Assembly (NCBI RefSeq): GCF_026625985.1
Contig: NZ_CP113116.1
Location: 2,790,001-2,854,000, forward strand
DNA length: 64,000 nt
Direction of reading: 5' to 3'
From: Mycobacterium sp. Aquia_213
GTDB taxonomy: Bacteria > Actinomycetota > Actinomycetes > Mycobacteriales > Mycobacteriaceae
Below, piece after piece: positions 25,042 to 32,249 of the stretch. The notes below the pieces were generated by a model. That model did not search any database. It saw only the letters and a program-made list of their open reading frames with translations, and was not told where the DNA came from. Position 1 is the stretch's first letter. Each line of letters opens with the position of its first letter. The translations under genes and the position numbers were made by a program.

Positions 25042-25655
25042 GCCCGAGTGGCTTGTCGCACTGTGCGCCGGCCTCGCCCCGGTAAACGCTGGTTCAGCTG
25101 TTTGCTACGGCTCAGGGCCCTGTACACGACATGACGCCCTCGGGTAGGCATCATGTGTGTCCGCGCGGTGCGGGCGTTCGTCCACGCGGTCCCGGCAGTC
25201 AGTCGCTTCGAGCGGCGGGCGTGTGGAGCAGGCAGGTCGCCTGCGGCGTTTGGCGAACGCACCTGATGCGCCGAGGTACCGCAAGGGCGCTCTTTGAAGG
25301 GTGCCCTTGCGGTGTTCGTGCGCCGCAAGCTGCCCAGACGCCGCCAGCACGGTCGTGGCGGCTGCGGCGATCTGCGCGCCGCAATGTCGCCGTGTGAATG
25401 GCTGGGGGCACTTCCCCCGCCGCCGGCGTGCGTCCCGGTAGGCCCTCTCGCAGGGTCTACTGCCATCTTGGTGATGATCGTGCCGGACTATTAAGTGGAA
25501 ACGCGGGGCTCCGCGTCTTCGTCGTGTTCAAAAGGGACTTCTTCCGGCAGAGCACAACCGGAGACCGGATTCCACGAGCGTCGATGCGCCAACCGCCACA
25601 AACGGCGTCGTGATCTGCGACGCTTCAAAGACATCGCGACGGGGAGGAGGACCAG
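25042..25655. other. Gene-poor spacer with hairpin
   Basis: About 610 bases without a credible gene. Open frames on both strands lack ribosome sites and have low-complexity Arg/Pro/Ala translations. The stretch contains a perfect 11-base inverted repeat (25278-25313), a GGGGG/CCCCC hairpin (25404-25418) and other GC-rich palindromes. It may be decayed DNA. Confidence 0.55.
25278..25313. repeat. Perfect inverted repeat in the gene-poor tract
   Basis: ACCGCAAGGGC and GCCCTTGCGGT pair over 11 bases with a 14-base loop. It could be a transcription terminator or the end of a mobile fragment. It lies about 240 bases after copy C and about 340 before the small cysteine-rich gene. Confidence 0.5.
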
Positions 25656-25829
25656 ATGCCGCGCTTCGAAACCGAAATGGAAGCCTGCCCCCATTGCCGA
25701 CGAGCAGCCGAGGCCACGGTCGAATACGTCCGGGACGGCGACGGCAACGTCATCCGCAGGCGGGTACGTGACATTAACTGCCGATACGGCGACTGCCCGG
25801 GTAGCGAAGTGCCCCCGCACTGGGGCTAG
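25656..25829 (+). CDS. Small cysteine-rich (zinc-ribbon-like) protein, 57 aa
   Basis: The protein has a CPHC motif at residues 11-14 and a second pair in NCRYGDC (C42 and C47), the layout of a small zinc-binding fold. It is basic in the middle (NVIRRRVRDI) and ends EVPPHWG. The ribosome site GGGGAGGAGG lies 5 bases before the ATG, one of the strongest in the window. The N-terminus MPRFETEMEA is unstructured-looking. No family is recognised. It might bind nucleic acid or a protein partner. Its position within the lipoprotein tract suggests but does not prove a link. Confidence 0.65.
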   Translation: MPRFETEMEACPHCRRAAEATVEYVRDGDGNVIRRRVRDINCRYGDCPGSEVPPHWG

Positions 25830-26164
25830 CAGCAGCTGCCGTTTGAGTCCTCGCGGTCGCGGACACGCGGGGTATCAGCCGGCTTTCCGGGCGCACCCGG
25901 CCCGCATCCCCTTGCGCCAGCTGACTTCCCGGTGATCTTGATTTGAAAAACATTGTGCGACAGACACTTTCAGAGCGATATACCCATTCCCTGAGGGGTG
26001 GGTCGGAATCGTACCGATTGAATGAAAGAGGCCAAAAAAAGTTTGCGGTGATTTCGGGAAAATACTCGTGATCAAGCTCTTTGCCGTCGTATTGTACGTG
26101 TGTCTCGGGCATCAGATCGGCTCTCTGGCAACAGATTGTCCTTAGACGAAACGGGGGTAACACC
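25830..26164. other. AT-richer upstream region of copy D
   Basis: About 335 bases with no gene I can support. The stretch around 25930-26060 is clearly richer in A and T (with runs of A near 26033) than the rest of the window. The segment nearest gene D has the block GCAACAGATTGT followed by AGACGAAACGGGGG, which is shared with the leader of copy E. Confidence 0.5.
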
Positions 26165-26290
26165 ATGTCACGTCTCAGCAGTAAAATTGTCGTCGCCTTG
26201 ATCCTCGGCTTCACCGCGCTTACGGCATCAGGGTGCACGATCCCGCTCACCATCGACCCAGGTGGTTCTGGCTTAGTCTTCACGCCGTAG
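26165..26290 (+). CDS. Tiny lipoprotein-like gene, copy D (41 aa)
   Basis: The product starts MSRLSSKIVVALILGF, then TALTASGC with cysteine at residue 24, and has an 18-residue tail CTIPLTIDPGGSGLVFTP. The signal module matches copies A-C; the tail is of a second type, shared with copy E (CT-x-PLTID). A GGGGG ribosome-like site lies upstream of the ATG. A longer in-frame start at 26081 would destroy the signal peptide and is rejected. A strong hairpin lies 28 bases beyond the stop. Confidence 0.72.
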   Translation: MSRLSSKIVVALILGFTALTASGCTIPLTIDPGGSGLVFTP

Positions 26291-26318
26291 CAAGGCGCTC
26301 AGTAGTCGTGGGGTGACT

Positions 26319-26354
26319 CCGCGATAATCCTTGTGCAAGCAGGGATTATCGCGG
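26319..26354 (+). terminator. Strong stem-loop after copy D
   Basis: CCGCGATAATCC and GGATTATCGCGG form a perfect 12-base stem with a 12-base loop. No T-run follows. Its position 28 bases beyond the stop codon and its length make it a likely 3' end for the gene D transcript. Confidence 0.65.
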
Positions 26355-26687
26355 ATCCCTCGCTATGGCCCGGCCGGAACCGCCGCCAATACGTTCGTGG
26401 TATGCGTGTGGTGCATGCGTCGAGTTAGGGATGCATCGCACGACGGGCCGCGTCACGGGTTTAGGCATGTGGAGTTGGAGCGCGGTCGCTGGCCACAGTC
26501 AGGCTCACCGAAACCCACTGTGCAGCAAGGTTGATTCGGCGTATTCCATCAGCGGAGTGGTCCTGGTAAGGGCGATGCGCACGACAGCGCGACTGTGCTC
26601 GCGGCGTCTGCGCAGCTCTGGGAGCCAGGGCGAAGGCGGACCGGTAATGCTGTGGTACAACGTATTTCGGCTGCGCGCCGTGACCGT
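26355..26687. other. Spacer between convergent copies D and E
   Basis: About 330 bases without a supported gene. The open frames have no ribosome site, no signal peptide and no family resemblance. It lies between two convergent hairpins. Confidence 0.55.
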
Positions 26688-26721
26688 CTTCGGGCGCAGC
26701 TAACAACAGGTGCGCCCGAAG
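26688..26721 (-). terminator. Stem-loop after copy E
   Basis: CTTCGGGCGC and GCGCCCGAAG form a perfect 10-base stem with a 14-base loop. On the minus strand it lies 44 bases after the copy E stop, mirroring the hairpin after copy D. Confidence 0.6.
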
Positions 26722-26765
26722 GGACGCGATCGGCTTATTGGCAACGGAGATGAATCAGACGGTTA

Positions 26766-26888
26766 TCAGCCTGGAACGCAGGTGAATTGACCGCAATCGA
26801 TCGTGAGTGGGACCGTGCACCCAGATGCTGTTGCACCGGTAAAGGCGAGGATCAAGGCGACGATGATTTTGCTGGTCTGACGTGACAT
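26766..26888 (-). CDS. Tiny lipoprotein-like gene, copy E (40 aa)
   Basis: The product starts MSRQTSKIIVALILAF, then TGATASGC with cysteine at residue 24, and ends with the 17-residue tail CTVPLTIDCGQFTCVPG. The first tail residues match copy D; two extra cysteines could form a disulfide. It is on the minus strand, 134 bases downstream of the adenylate cyclase gene. Its leader shares GCAACAGAT and GACGAA-CGGGGG with copy D but not hairpins P1-P3 of copies A-C. Confidence 0.7.
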   Translation of the reverse strand: MSRQTSKIIVALILAFTGATASGCTVPLTIDCGQFTCVPG

Positions 26889-26990
26889 AGCAGTTTCCCC
26901 CGTTCGTCTTTTTGAACGATCTGTTGCACAACCCTTGCGCGGGAACGTATTGTCCCCGGTTGGCGGGGCTCTTCTTGGGTGGGCCAATGA

Positions 26991-27015
26991 GTTTCGTGCA
27001 ATAGAGACACGAAAC
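26991..27015 (-). terminator. Stem-loop just after the adenylate cyclase gene
   Basis: GTTTCGTG and CACGAAAC pair perfectly over 8 bases with a 9-base loop, 7 bases beyond the cyclase stop. It may end the cyclase transcript and so separate it from copy E. Confidence 0.6.
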
Positions 27016-27022
27016 GCCTTTG

Positions 27023-29074
27023 CTATGAGGCCAATTCGTGCAGCACGCAAAGCCGGACCGGGTCACGCTTGCCTTTGACCTTCACCCAGCCATGGCGGCT
27101 GACCCGCGCGGTCGTACCGAGCGCCGTCGAGGTGCTGGGGCCGACCACCACCTGACCCGGCTCTGCCAAGTTTTGCAGGCGCGCGGCCAGATTCATGGTG
27201 TCCCCGATCGCGGTGAAGCTGCGCATCTGCTCGGCACCGATGTTGCCCACCAGGGCCGGCCCGGTGTTGATCCCGACCCGAAACCGCGGCCAGTCCGCGT
27301 GCCCGAATGCCGCCTCCTCGACGACGGAGTGCAGCGCGAGTGCGGCGCCGGCGGCCCGCAAGGCGTGATCGGCCTGGCGAGCCGGAGCGCCCCAGATCGC
27401 CATCACCGCGTCGCCGACGAACTGCAGGACGGTGCCCCCCGCCTCGAGAATGATCGGAACCACCGCGCCGTAGTAGGTGTTCAGCATGGTGACCACCTGA
27501 TCTGGAGATGTCGCTTCTGCGAACGGGGTGAAGCCATGCAAGTCGGCCATCAACACCGTCACCTCGGCGATCGCGCCGCCCAGTCCGGCTTGGTCGGGGT
27601 CGGCGAGCAGCGCGGTTGCGACCGCGGGCGACATGTAGCTGCGGAACAGGCCGTCCAGGTGGTGGTAAAGCCGGGCGTTTTCCAAGGCGATCGAGGATTG
27701 GGTCGCGAACGAGCGCAGCAGCGCGACGTCGGCATCGTCGAACGCGCCGTGTGCTCGATACGCCTCGATCACCCCGGCGACCTGGCCCTTGACCAGCAGG
27801 GGCAGCTCCAACGCGTCGTCGCAGGCTGCGTCGTCGCCGAAGCTGAGTTCGCCGTCGCGCACGATGCCCAATCGAAATCGGTCACCGGGGAAGGCGTCGG
27901 CGATGGCCGCCATGACCCGGTCAAGCAATGCGTCCTCGTCCTGGATGACACTGGATTCCCGGCCCAAGGCGATCAGCGTGCCCAGCTTGCGGACGCGCTC
28001 GCGTTCGGTGCCGAGCGCCTCCGCGCCGCGCTTGAGGACGGCGACCTGTTGTTCGGACAGCTCGAACCGGTCGGCAAGCCGTGCCGCGGCGGCGCCGGGC
28101 GCCACCTGGTCTCCGCGCTCGCGGCGCTGCAGCACGTCGACCATCTCCTCGAGCGCCACGGCGTAGTCGCGCCGCAGATCGGCGATTGTCTGTTGGGTGG
28201 CCAGTGAATCGAACAGCCCCCGGACCGAGCCCTCGCGGCGGAATTGAACCCGCGCGCTGTAGGCGATGAAGCAGAAGGCCAGCGTCATGAGCACGTGCCA
28301 CAGCCACCACGAGGCATGCCAGCTCATGCCCAGTGCCAGCGCCACCGACGCCTCCGCCAGCAGCACGAAGGCGCTGAGCACCGACAGAACGACGACCGCG
28401 GGGCGTCGGCGATAGATCGGGAAGTAGGCCAGCGCCGCCACCGTGAACAGTGCACCGCCCACCAATGCCCCGACCTGCTCCATGCCTTCCAGCACGGCTT
28501 GATTCGGTAGCCGGTCCAGCATGCCGCACAGAATCAACACCGCGGAGGCCACCATCAGGACCCAGACCAGCGCCGACAACCGTCTTCGCCACGACCAGAG
28601 GCGGGCGTTTCTTGCCGGGGTGAAGTTGATCGACGAGGCCAGGGCGATCACACCGGCCAAGATGAGGCCCATCCGCGTCGGCAACATGAACTCCGCATCG
28701 GAGGTGTCCATCAGCACCCCGGGCGTGAACAGTGCGTGCACCCCGAAAAAGCCGGCTGTCGTGGTAAACACGAGCGACACCAGCCAAAGGCGGGCATCGT
28801 CGCGTGCGCGCGCCTCGCGGCCGATCAGGGTGCCCAGCACCACACAGACCAGGGCCGCCGACAGGACCAGCACGAAGTGCGCCACCCGGTTGTCCCATTC
28901 CAGGTCGACTTTGGGTATGTCGAGCAGCAGCCACAACGCCAGCATCGGAAGGGCCATATGTATCAGCCAATTTGCGGTACGCACCCGCGAACCCGGGTGT
29001 GCAGTGGCGCTGGTCATCCGCGGCCGGCCGCGCCAGCCGAACCGCCGGCTCATGGCCCGCATCGAACAAGCCAC
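27023..29074 (-). CDS. Membrane-bound class III adenylate/guanylate cyclase with GAF domain
   Basis: The protein of up to 683 residues has seven or so hydrophobic helices in the first 290 residues, a helical linker, and a GAF-type sensor domain (LGTLIALGRESSVIQDEDALLDRV ... SSIALENARLYHHL). A class III cyclase domain closes it: metal aspartates in MADLHGFTPFAE and FVGDAVMAIWGAP, and GDTMNLAARL with the catalytic Asn/Arg. It should make cAMP or cGMP in response to a signal sensed at the membrane or by the GAF. The GTG at 29074 overlaps a G-rich ribosome site; ATG 29062 or 29053 may be the real start. Domain order MASE-like/GAF/CHD is found in other actinobacteria. Confidence 0.88.
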   Translation of the reverse strand: MACSMRAMSRRFGWRGRPRMTSATAHPGSRVRTANWLIHMALPMLALWLLLDIPKVDLEWDNRVAHFVLVLSAALVCVVLGTLIGREARARDDARLWLVSLVFTTTAGFFGVHALFTPGVLMDTSDAEFMLPTRMGLILAGVIALASSINFTPARNARLWSWRRRLSALVWVLMVASAVLILCGMLDRLPNQAVLEGMEQVGALVGGALFTVAALAYFPIYRRRPAVVVLSVLSAFVLLAEASVALALGMSWHASWWLWHVLMTLAFCFIAYSARVQFRREGSVRGLFDSLATQQTIADLRRDYAVALEEMVDVLQRRERGDQVAPGAAAARLADRFELSEQQVAVLKRGAEALGTERERVRKLGTLIALGRESSVIQDEDALLDRVMAAIADAFPGDRFRLGIVRDGELSFGDDAACDDALELPLLVKGQVAGVIEAYRAHGAFDDADVALLRSFATQSSIALENARLYHHLDGLFRSYMSPAVATALLADPDQAGLGGAIAEVTVLMADLHGFTPFAEATSPDQVVTMLNTYYGAVVPIILEAGGTVLQFVGDAVMAIWGAPARQADHALRAAGAALALHSVVEEAAFGHADWPRFRVGINTGPALVGNIGAEQMRSFTAIGDTMNLAARLQNLAEPGQVVVGPSTSTALGTTARVSRHGWVKVKGKRDPVRLCVLHELAS

Positions 29075-29208
29075 CCCCCTCGCTGGATTGCCTCAGGACC
29101 GGCCGCCCTCGGGCTGGTTCGATTCCAGCAAACGACGCGGTCGAACGGGAAATTCCCCTAGATCGGCAATCGCGAAGACAACGCGCGATGTCGTTGGGAC
29201 CCCATCAA

Positions 29209-30339
29209 CTAGACCGCACCGAGGCGATAGACGCGGGCGGCGTTCTCGCGGGCAATCAGGTCGACCACCCGGATCGCATCGGCCTCGCTCCAGTCGCCAT
29301 CCTCGACGAATCCGCGCAGCACTCGGTGAATACCCTTGCGCCACAACGTAGCACCTAAATAGTGCAGTTCGACAGGCCCGAAGCCGTCCGACGAGTACAG
29401 GATTTTGCGAAACGGTGCCATCTCCAGCAGCCGGGCGATGAACGCCGGCGCCCGAGCGCCCAGGTAGTTGATGCTCAGTCCGCCGTCGAGATAGACGTTG
29501 TTGAAGGCCTGCGCAAGGTAGCCCGCCTCGCGCTCGAAGGGGTAGCAGTGCAGCAACATGATCGGGGTGTCGCCGGATTGCCGCAGAAAGTCGAGCAGAT
29601 AGAGCGGATTGGCTTTGTGGAGATCGCAGTCGCGGTCGCCGAAGCCGATGTGGAATTGCAGCGGCTTGCCGAGCCGCAACGCCTGGTGCAACCCGAAACG
29701 CAGCAGAACTCGATCCTGCAACCGGGTTCCGCCGAGATCGCGCCACCGGTCGGCAGCCTCGACGACTTCGGCCGCGCGCGGCTCGGTGAGGTCGCCGTCG
29801 AAACCGCCGCGGTAAGCCAGGATGGACTTGGTGCCGACGGCACCGGCCGCACGCTCGTGCAGGATCTTTTCGAATGCCGACGGGTAATCGCCGGGCGTCG
29901 CTGCGGCCTGTTCGGCCACCTGCTCGAGGCGAACGATCTCGTGTGCACGGTTGCCGGACAGTGCGCGCAACTCCGGGATATCTGTTGTGCCAAGGCCGAT
30001 TCCGGTGTCCACCAGCCAGTCGCTCACCCCGGCAGCCGGCAGAAACAGCCGCGCCAGCTCGCTCTCGGTGAATTCGCTGCGACGCTCCCAATAGACCTGT
30101 GGATCAACGTGTTGAGGCAGTTCCAGGACGGGGGCGCAGTGGGCACGCACCGCGAAACCGAGCTGTGAGTCGAAACCCGAGTCCGCCAGTGGCTCGGTAT
30201 TGGCCTCGTTGAGCGCGTTTTCGAACCGTCGCCGATCCCCCGGCTCCAGCCAGCAACCGTGGACGTGGTGGTCGATTAACGCCACGTCGCCGATGTGGTG
30301 TGCCAGAGCCGACGAGTCAGCCACCGCTAGAGGCTCCAC
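29209..30339 (-). CDS. Amidohydrolase (FluG N-terminal-like; Rv1879 homologue)
   Basis: The 376-residue TIM-barrel metalloenzyme has the metal motif DHHVHG near residue 23, a histidine in KPLQFHIGFGD, another in MLLHCYPFE, and the catalytic aspartate in KILYSSDGFG. The ending ENAARVYRLG is typical. It overlaps the upstream glnA3 gene by 13 bases, so the two are probably translationally coupled. A fused amidohydrolase plus glutamine-synthetase protein (FluG) exists in fungi, supporting a common pathway, possibly gamma-glutamyl amide metabolism. Confidence 0.88.
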   Translation of the reverse strand: MEPLAVADSSALAHHIGDVALIDHHVHGCWLEPGDRRRFENALNEANTEPLADSGFDSQLGFAVRAHCAPVLELPQHVDPQVYWERRSEFTESELARLFLPAAGVSDWLVDTGIGLGTTDIPELRALSGNRAHEIVRLEQVAEQAAATPGDYPSAFEKILHERAAGAVGTKSILAYRGGFDGDLTEPRAAEVVEAADRWRDLGGTRLQDRVLLRFGLHQALRLGKPLQFHIGFGDRDCDLHKANPLYLLDFLRQSGDTPIMLLHCYPFEREAGYLAQAFNNVYLDGGLSINYLGARAPAFIARLLEMAPFRKILYSSDGFGPVELHYLGATLWRKGIHRVLRGFVEDGDWSEADAIRVVDLIARENAARVYRLGAV

Positions 30340-31679
30340 GCCATCCGGAATTTGTCCGCCAGCCGCTCCGGGCCGAGGTCGCCATAGCGCTCGTGCTCCA
30401 GGCGCCGGACCGCGACGACCATGTCGACCGCGGAATCGCCCAGGATGCTTCGCAACAACGCCGAATCATCCAGTGCGGCAATCATATCCACTTGGGAATG
30501 GGCAAGGTCCACGATACCGGCGCGCTCGCGCTCGGAATCGGAGAGCTTTGCGGGATCCACTGTCGTTTCCGGTGGTAACGCGGCGTTGCGCTGGATTCCG
30601 TCCAGCGCCAGCCCGAGGATCGCCGCCGATGCGAGGTAGGGATTCGCCGACGGATCGACGATCTTCACCTCGACATTTCCGCCATAGGCGCTGCCGGATC
30701 CGCCTTTGACGAAACGCACTGCGGCCTCGCGGTTCTCGATGCCCCAGCAGGCGTAGGCCCCGGCCCAATTGCCCGGCTGCATGCGTAAGCCGGAAACGAT
30801 CGACCCACACAGCACACCCTGGGCCTCGGAGAGACCGTGAATCACCCCCGCGACCGCGCTCTCCCCCGCCGGCGCCATGCCGCCGGGGCCCGGCCCGCCG
30901 GAAAACAAGGGACCATCCGGCTTCGTCAGCGAGAAGTGTTGGTGTGCACCGGATCCGACACTGCCGGCGAAGGGGGCCGGGGATAGGCTGATGCGCAGTC
31001 CGTGGCGGCGGGCAGCACGGCTGATGATGATTCGGGTCAGCACCAACTGGTCGGCCGCGGCTACCGGCGGCAGCGGCGACAACGAGATCTCGAACTGGTT
31101 GGCCCCGTACTCGGGATGGAACTGCTCGATCCCGACGCCGGAGGTCGCGGCCGCGGCGATGACATCCCGGACGAACGCCTCGTGTTCGAGCACACCGGCG
31201 AGGCCGTACTGCGCCCACAGTGTGGACGGCAGCCGTCCGCCGCCGGGGTCGACCAGAACGAACTCGATCTCGTGGCCGACAACCGCCTCGATGCCGGCGT
31301 CGCCGAGGGCGGCATCGACCCGGCTCAACGTTCCGCGGCCACAGGTGGCAACCGGTGTGCCGTCCTGCTCGAAGAATCCCGCGGGCGCCCAGGCCAATCC
31401 GTCGCCAATGACGCGCAATGCCGACACGTCGATGCGCACGCGTTGATCGCCGATCACGCCGACGTCGTCGGTGAAGGCGATGCCGGTCTGGTCGATCGCG
31501 AAGGCATGCCACGAAGGGCTGGCACCGAGGCCGGGATCGGCGAAGGTGCCGGTGCGCCGGAGCGGCACGGCCTTCGCTTGGGTGAGCCCGGCGGGGTTCA
31601 CGACGGTGCCGATGACGGTGTCGACGCCCTCGGCCTCCAGCTGGGCGACCGCCGTCGCGGCAAGGGGCGCGGCCGTCAT
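30327..31679 (-). CDS. glnA3: Glutamine synthetase-like protein GlnA3
   Basis: The 450-residue protein belongs to the glutamine synthetase superfamily: VGHEIEFVLVD and FHPEYGANQFEISLSP carry metal-binding glutamates, GAHQHFSL the histidine, and NREAAVRFVKGG plus NVEVKIVDPSANPYL the substrate arginines/glutamate region. It is shorter and more diverged than GlnA1 and keeps no adenylylation loop that I can see. Homologues may glutamylate polyamines or other amines. It is followed by the overlapping amidohydrolase gene and preceded (31 bases) by the CMD gene. Confidence 0.9.
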   Translation of the reverse strand: MTAAPLAATAVAQLEAEGVDTVIGTVVNPAGLTQAKAVPLRRTGTFADPGLGASPSWHAFAIDQTGIAFTDDVGVIGDQRVRIDVSALRVIGDGLAWAPAGFFEQDGTPVATCGRGTLSRVDAALGDAGIEAVVGHEIEFVLVDPGGGRLPSTLWAQYGLAGVLEHEAFVRDVIAAAATSGVGIEQFHPEYGANQFEISLSPLPPVAAADQLVLTRIIISRAARRHGLRISLSPAPFAGSVGSGAHQHFSLTKPDGPLFSGGPGPGGMAPAGESAVAGVIHGLSEAQGVLCGSIVSGLRMQPGNWAGAYACWGIENREAAVRFVKGGSGSAYGGNVEVKIVDPSANPYLASAAILGLALDGIQRNAALPPETTVDPAKLSDSERERAGIVDLAHSQVDMIAALDDSALLRSILGDSAVDMVVAVRRLEHERYGDLGPERLADKFRMAWSL

Positions 31680-31709
31680 CGCAGCCTTACCGGCGGGTGC
31701 GATTGACGC

Positions 31710-32204
31710 CTATGCCCGGCTGGGAAGGGTCAGCAGGCAGGTCTGGCCGATGTCGAGGGTCCGCAGCATCCGTCCCATGCCGACCCAGAGCGCGCATGAC
31801 ATGGCGAGGTCGGCGAGCAGCTCTTCGGAGAAGTGCTCGTTGGCCCGGCTCCAGAAGTCTTCGTCCTCGCGCAACTTGGTGTGCTCGGTGCCGAACCGGT
31901 GCGCGAACTCGGCCGCTAGCCGCTCCTGCTCGTTGAACCCGGGCCAGGTGCGCCATTCCAGCGCGTGCTCGTAAAGCTCTTCGTCGACGCCCGCGGCCGG
32001 CCCGTCGGCGTCGCGGGTGTTCATGCACACGGTGCACTCATTGTCGTGCGCGATCACGGCGCGGGCGATTTCGCGGGTGCGCATGGGCAGCCGGTTCTTG
32101 GTGTAGACCGCCTGGCTGAAGTTGGCGATCGCGCCGCCGAGGTCCGGGGACTTCGTGGCCCAGCTGTAGATGTCGTCGTCAGCGAATGTTCCGATTCGGC
32201 TCAT
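31710..32204 (-). CDS. Carboxymuconolactone decarboxylase/AhpD-like family protein
   Basis: The 164-residue helical protein has the CxxC motif in HDNECTVCMNTRDA (thiol pair near residues 57-60), and a C-terminal half with FSEELLADLAMSCALWVGMGRML. Family members act as peroxidase partners or lactone decarboxylases; the true reaction is unknown. The ATG at 32204 is chosen because the family starts here. A KstR-type operator lies 31 bases upstream, so the gene is probably induced by sterols. It is followed 31 bases later by glnA3. Confidence 0.85.
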   Translation of the reverse strand: MSRIGTFADDDIYSWATKSPDLGGAIANFSQAVYTKNRLPMRTREIARAVIAHDNECTVCMNTRDADGPAAGVDEELYEHALEWRTWPGFNEQERLAAEFAHRFGTEHTKLREDEDFWSRANEHFSEELLADLAMSCALWVGMGRMLRTLDIGQTCLLTLPSRA

Positions 32205-32235
32205 GGCGTGATGGTACGCCCGCACCCCGGTTTTC

Positions 32236-32249
32236 TGGAACACGTTCTA
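32236..32249. promoter_or_regulatory. KstR-type operator
   Basis: TGGAACACGTTCTA matches TnnAACnnGTTnnA at all fixed positions. It lies 31 bases upstream of the CMD gene start and overlaps the last codon of the exporter gene. Its core (GAACACGTTC) is identical to that of the operator at 8814-8827. Confidence 0.78.

Noticed and set aside
24774..25466. 230-codon minus-strand frame over copy C and the spacer
   Set aside because: Arg/Pro/Thr-rich translation with no ribosome site, running antisense to copy C and its leader.
25495..25935. 146-codon plus-strand frame overlapping the small cysteine-rich gene
   Set aside because: No ribosome site at its start and a low-complexity translation; the 57-codon frame at 25656 has a near-perfect ribosome site.
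26081..26164. Longer start for copy D
   Set aside because: The extension would place 28 residues ahead of the signal peptide and has no counterpart in the other copies.
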